A DNA stretch of 64,000 nucleotides from WTGA01 sp965214055 (lineage in GTDB: Bacteria > Pseudomonadota > Gammaproteobacteria > Arenicellales > Poriferihabitantaceae): contig OZ243931.1 of assembly GCA_965214055.1 (NCBI GenBank), positions 2,976,001 to 3,040,000 of the forward strand, written 5' to 3'. The translations under genes were made by a program, and so were the position numbers. Of the stretch, positions 62,213-64,000 are shown piece by piece. Every line of letters starts with the position of its first letter. Position 1 is the stretch's first letter. The notes under the pieces are model-generated. The model ran no database searches and was not told where the DNA came from. It was given only the letters and a program-made list of their open reading frames with translations.

Positions 62213-63127
62213 ATGACAACACTGGCATTTTTCGAAGACGAAATCGTTCCCATTGATCAGGCAACGATAAGCATCACAAACCATACATTCAACTATGGAA
62301 CAGGATGTTTTGCGGGGATTCGTGGTTACTGGAACGATTCCCATCAACAGCTTTACGTATTCAGGCTCTTCGACCATTTCGAACGATTCCTCAACAGCGC
62401 GAAAGTAATGCACAGCGTGATTGCGTACAGCAATGAGCAATTGCAGGAATCCACACTGGCCCTGCTCAGAGCCGAAAACTGGACACAGAATGTGTACATC
62501 CGGCCCATTGCCTACAAGAACAAAAGTTTTTTTCAGGTTTGGGTGCACGATGCCGAGGACAAAGTCGCCATTTTCAGTCAGCCGGTGGGGGGCTATCTTC
62601 GCGATGACCACGGGATCAAGGTATGCGTAAGCAGCTGGCGCAGGGTGGACGATACCACCATGCCTGCCCGAGGCAAGATAAACGGCACGTACGTAAACAG
62701 CTCACTGGCGAAAAGCGATGCACTGCTCGGGGGCTTCGACGAGGCCCTCCTGCTGAACCAGGATGGCCATGTCTCCGAGGCCACCGCGGCCAACTTCATG
62801 ATCGTGCGCGATGGACGCCTGATTACTTCACCGGTATACGCCAACCTGCTGGAAGGTATCGTCAGAAAATCACTGCTTGAACTGGCCGCCGGGATCGGCA
62901 TCCCGGTCGAAGAAAGACAGATTGACCGTTCCGAGCTGTATTTCGCAGACGAGGCCTTTTTCTGCGGAACCGGTGTACAGATGGCTGCGGTGAGCAGCAT
63001 CGATCACCGGACCATTGGCGATGGCCAAAAAGGACCCATTGCACAACAGCTCGGGGAATTGTTTCATTCTGTCCTGATCGGTGAAAATCCGGATTTCCGG
63101 CACTGGCTGACCCCGGTTTACGTGTAG
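62213..63127 (+). CDS. ilvE: Branched-chain amino acid aminotransferase
   Basis: A 304-residue fold-type IV PLP enzyme that transfers amino groups to and from leucine, isoleucine and valine. The PLP lysine is Lys155 in ARGKINGTYVNSSLAKSDA, and the family segment GFDEALLLNQDGHVSEATAANFMI is intact. The FFCGTGVQMAAVSSIDHRTIGDGQKGP ending is typical. The gene lies 54 bases past the hydratase. Related D-amino acid aminotransferases and aminodeoxychorismate lyases are less likely given the full IlvE pattern. Confidence 0.92.
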   Translation: MTTLAFFEDEIVPIDQATISITNHTFNYGTGCFAGIRGYWNDSHQQLYVFRLFDHFERFLNSAKVMHSVIAYSNEQLQESTLALLRAENWTQNVYIRPIAYKNKSFFQVWVHDAEDKVAIFSQPVGGYLRDDHGIKVCVSSWRRVDDTTMPARGKINGTYVNSSLAKSDALLGGFDEALLLNQDGHVSEATAANFMIVRDGRLITSPVYANLLEGIVRKSLLELAAGIGIPVEERQIDRSELYFADEAFFCGTGVQMAAVSSIDHRTIGDGQKGPIAQQLGELFHSVLIGENPDFRHWLTPVYV

Positions 63128-63475
63128 CCGACCGGACAGCCTGTCAGGCCGGTTGATCCACCCACAGCCGGCACGCCTCCTGCCGTTTTCCCATTCAATA
63201 CCCTCCCCGTGCCTGGACCCGGACCCGCTGCGGCCCCGGTTCGGTTGAAACGGTCTTCTCATGCTGAAAATGGTACACCGGATAATCTGAATATCCATTG
63301 ACGAAAACATTTTGCACGAGGCGATGAAATGCAGCCGGAATTTCATAAATACCCGAAGGTTTAGTTCAGTTTTGGTCCAATTTCCATCGTTTTTAATGGT
63401 ACACTGCGAAATACAACTTTTCATAGAGCTGTCATAATTTAAAATTTATTCACAAATATATGCTGGAGGACCGTG
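63128..63475. other. Intergenic region with small hairpin, ppk2 leader
   Basis: Just after ilvE, ACCGG and CCGGT flank an inner GACA/TGTC stem at about 63131-63153; no T-run follows. The 3' part near 63400-63450 is AT-rich with CATAAT at about 63432, a possible -10 with poor -35. No coding sequence supported. Confidence 0.4.
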
Positions 63476-64000
63476 ATGACCAAGGCTACGCCAAAAAGTA
63501 TTAAGAAGGCTTTGAACAAAGCTTATGAAGCCCAACTGAAACAATTGCAAATCGAACTCATCAAGCTACAGGAATGGATCAAGCATGAAGGCCTGAAAGT
63601 AGTGGTGATTTTTGAAGGCCGGGATGCTGCCGGGAAAGGAGGAACAATCAAGCGAATTACCGAATCACTGAACCCCAGGATCTGTTCGGTGGTTGCCCTT
63701 CCGGCTCCCACGGAGCGGGAGAAGACCCAATGGTATTTCCAGCGCTACGTGGCTCACCTGCCCGCTGCCGGAGAAATGGTGATCCTGGACCGGAGCTGGT
63801 ACAACCGCGGCGGAGTGGAGCGTGTCATGGGATTTTGCACCGAAGATGAGTACGAAGAGTTCATGCGAAGCTGTCCGGAATTCGAGCGCATGCTGGTCCG
63901 CTCTGGAATAACCCTGATCAAATACTGGTTTTCAGTCAGCGATGAGGAACAGGAAAAACGTTTTCAGGGACGTTCCGAGGACCCCACGAAAAGATGGAAG
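63476..64000 (+). CDS. ppk2: Polyphosphate kinase 2, 3' end cut by window edge
   Basis: The first 175 residues of a PPK2-family kinase, which moves phosphate between polyphosphate and nucleotides. Walker A is GRDAAGKGG (48-56), and the family Walker B element is LDRSWYNRGGVERVMGF. The one-domain start with a short charged N-terminus fits class I or III enzymes (which favour diphosphates), but the class cannot be fixed without the rest. The ATG follows a strong GGAGGA Shine-Dalgarno at 63465-63470. The frame is open at the right edge. Confidence 0.93.
   Translation, partial: MTKATPKSIKKALNKAYEAQLKQLQIELIKLQEWIKHEGLKVVVIFEGRDAAGKGGTIKRITESLNPRICSVVALPAPTEREKTQWYFQRYVAHLPAAGEMVILDRSWYNRGGVERVMGFCTEDEYEEFMRSCPEFERMLVRSGITLIKYWFSVSDEEQEKRFQGRSEDPTKRWK

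Overview
The window reads as chromosomal DNA of a gammaproteobacterium of medium-high GC. The signs are the hflK-hflC-yjeT-purA order, a yggS-proC-yggT cluster, cmoA-cmoB, ttcA and a DUF938 gene. No rRNA, prophage or CRISPR array was seen. Genus and species cannot be fixed from the sequence alone.

Layout. 1-3.3 kb: a membrane protein cut by the window edge, a DyP-type peroxidase and a BCCT transporter. 3.4-8.3 kb: a cold-shock gene, a PreP-like M16 protease and NnrS. 9.1-13.6 kb: a complete polyamine-type ABC importer (ATPase, binding protein, two permeases) with a perfect 14-bp hairpin after the binding-protein gene. 14.1-17.7 kb: a secreted unknown, then a stand-alone penicillin-binding transpeptidase followed closely by thyA and folA. 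17.8-26.8 kb: a minus-strand set for propionyl-CoA to succinyl-CoA (mutase, carboxylase beta and alpha, MeaB, epimerase) that runs directly into cmoA-cmoB. 27-33.7 kb: a MetX-like hydrolase, an FAD/GcvT demethylating oxidoreductase, a LysM lipoprotein and a succinate-semialdehyde dehydrogenase. 33.8-44.1 kb: purA, yjeT, hflC, hflK, glnA, a DUF938 methyltransferase and a very large AsmA protein.

44.2-53.9 kb: ttcA, a class V aminotransferase, a small coiled-coil membrane protein, argC, yggS, a stand-alone TnpB gene, proC, yggT, ampG-like and pyrE. The TnpB element sits exactly inside the usually contiguous yggS-proC-yggT group. 53.9-55 kb: an orphan BrnA/CopG-type antitoxin, a decayed PIN (VapC-like) toxin and a HicB-like fragment, all lying on the 3' side of tRNA-Arg(ACG), whose own promoter is visible. 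55.4-64 kb: amtB paired with a tandem universal stress protein behind a near-consensus promoter, a BisC-like molybdoenzyme, a methyltransferase, a hydratase/FAH enzyme, a branched-chain aminotransferase and the start of a PPK2 kinase.

Functional themes are nitrogen and carbon salvage (polyamine uptake, GABA-shunt dehydrogenase, methylated amine oxidation, betaine-type transport, AmtB, GlnA) and B12-dependent propionate oxidation. No wholly new system could be proven. The least ordinary parts are the TnpB insertion with its near-matching inverted flanks, the decayed toxin-antitoxin patch beside the tRNA, the AmtB-Usp pair and the cmoAB tail of the propionate operon.
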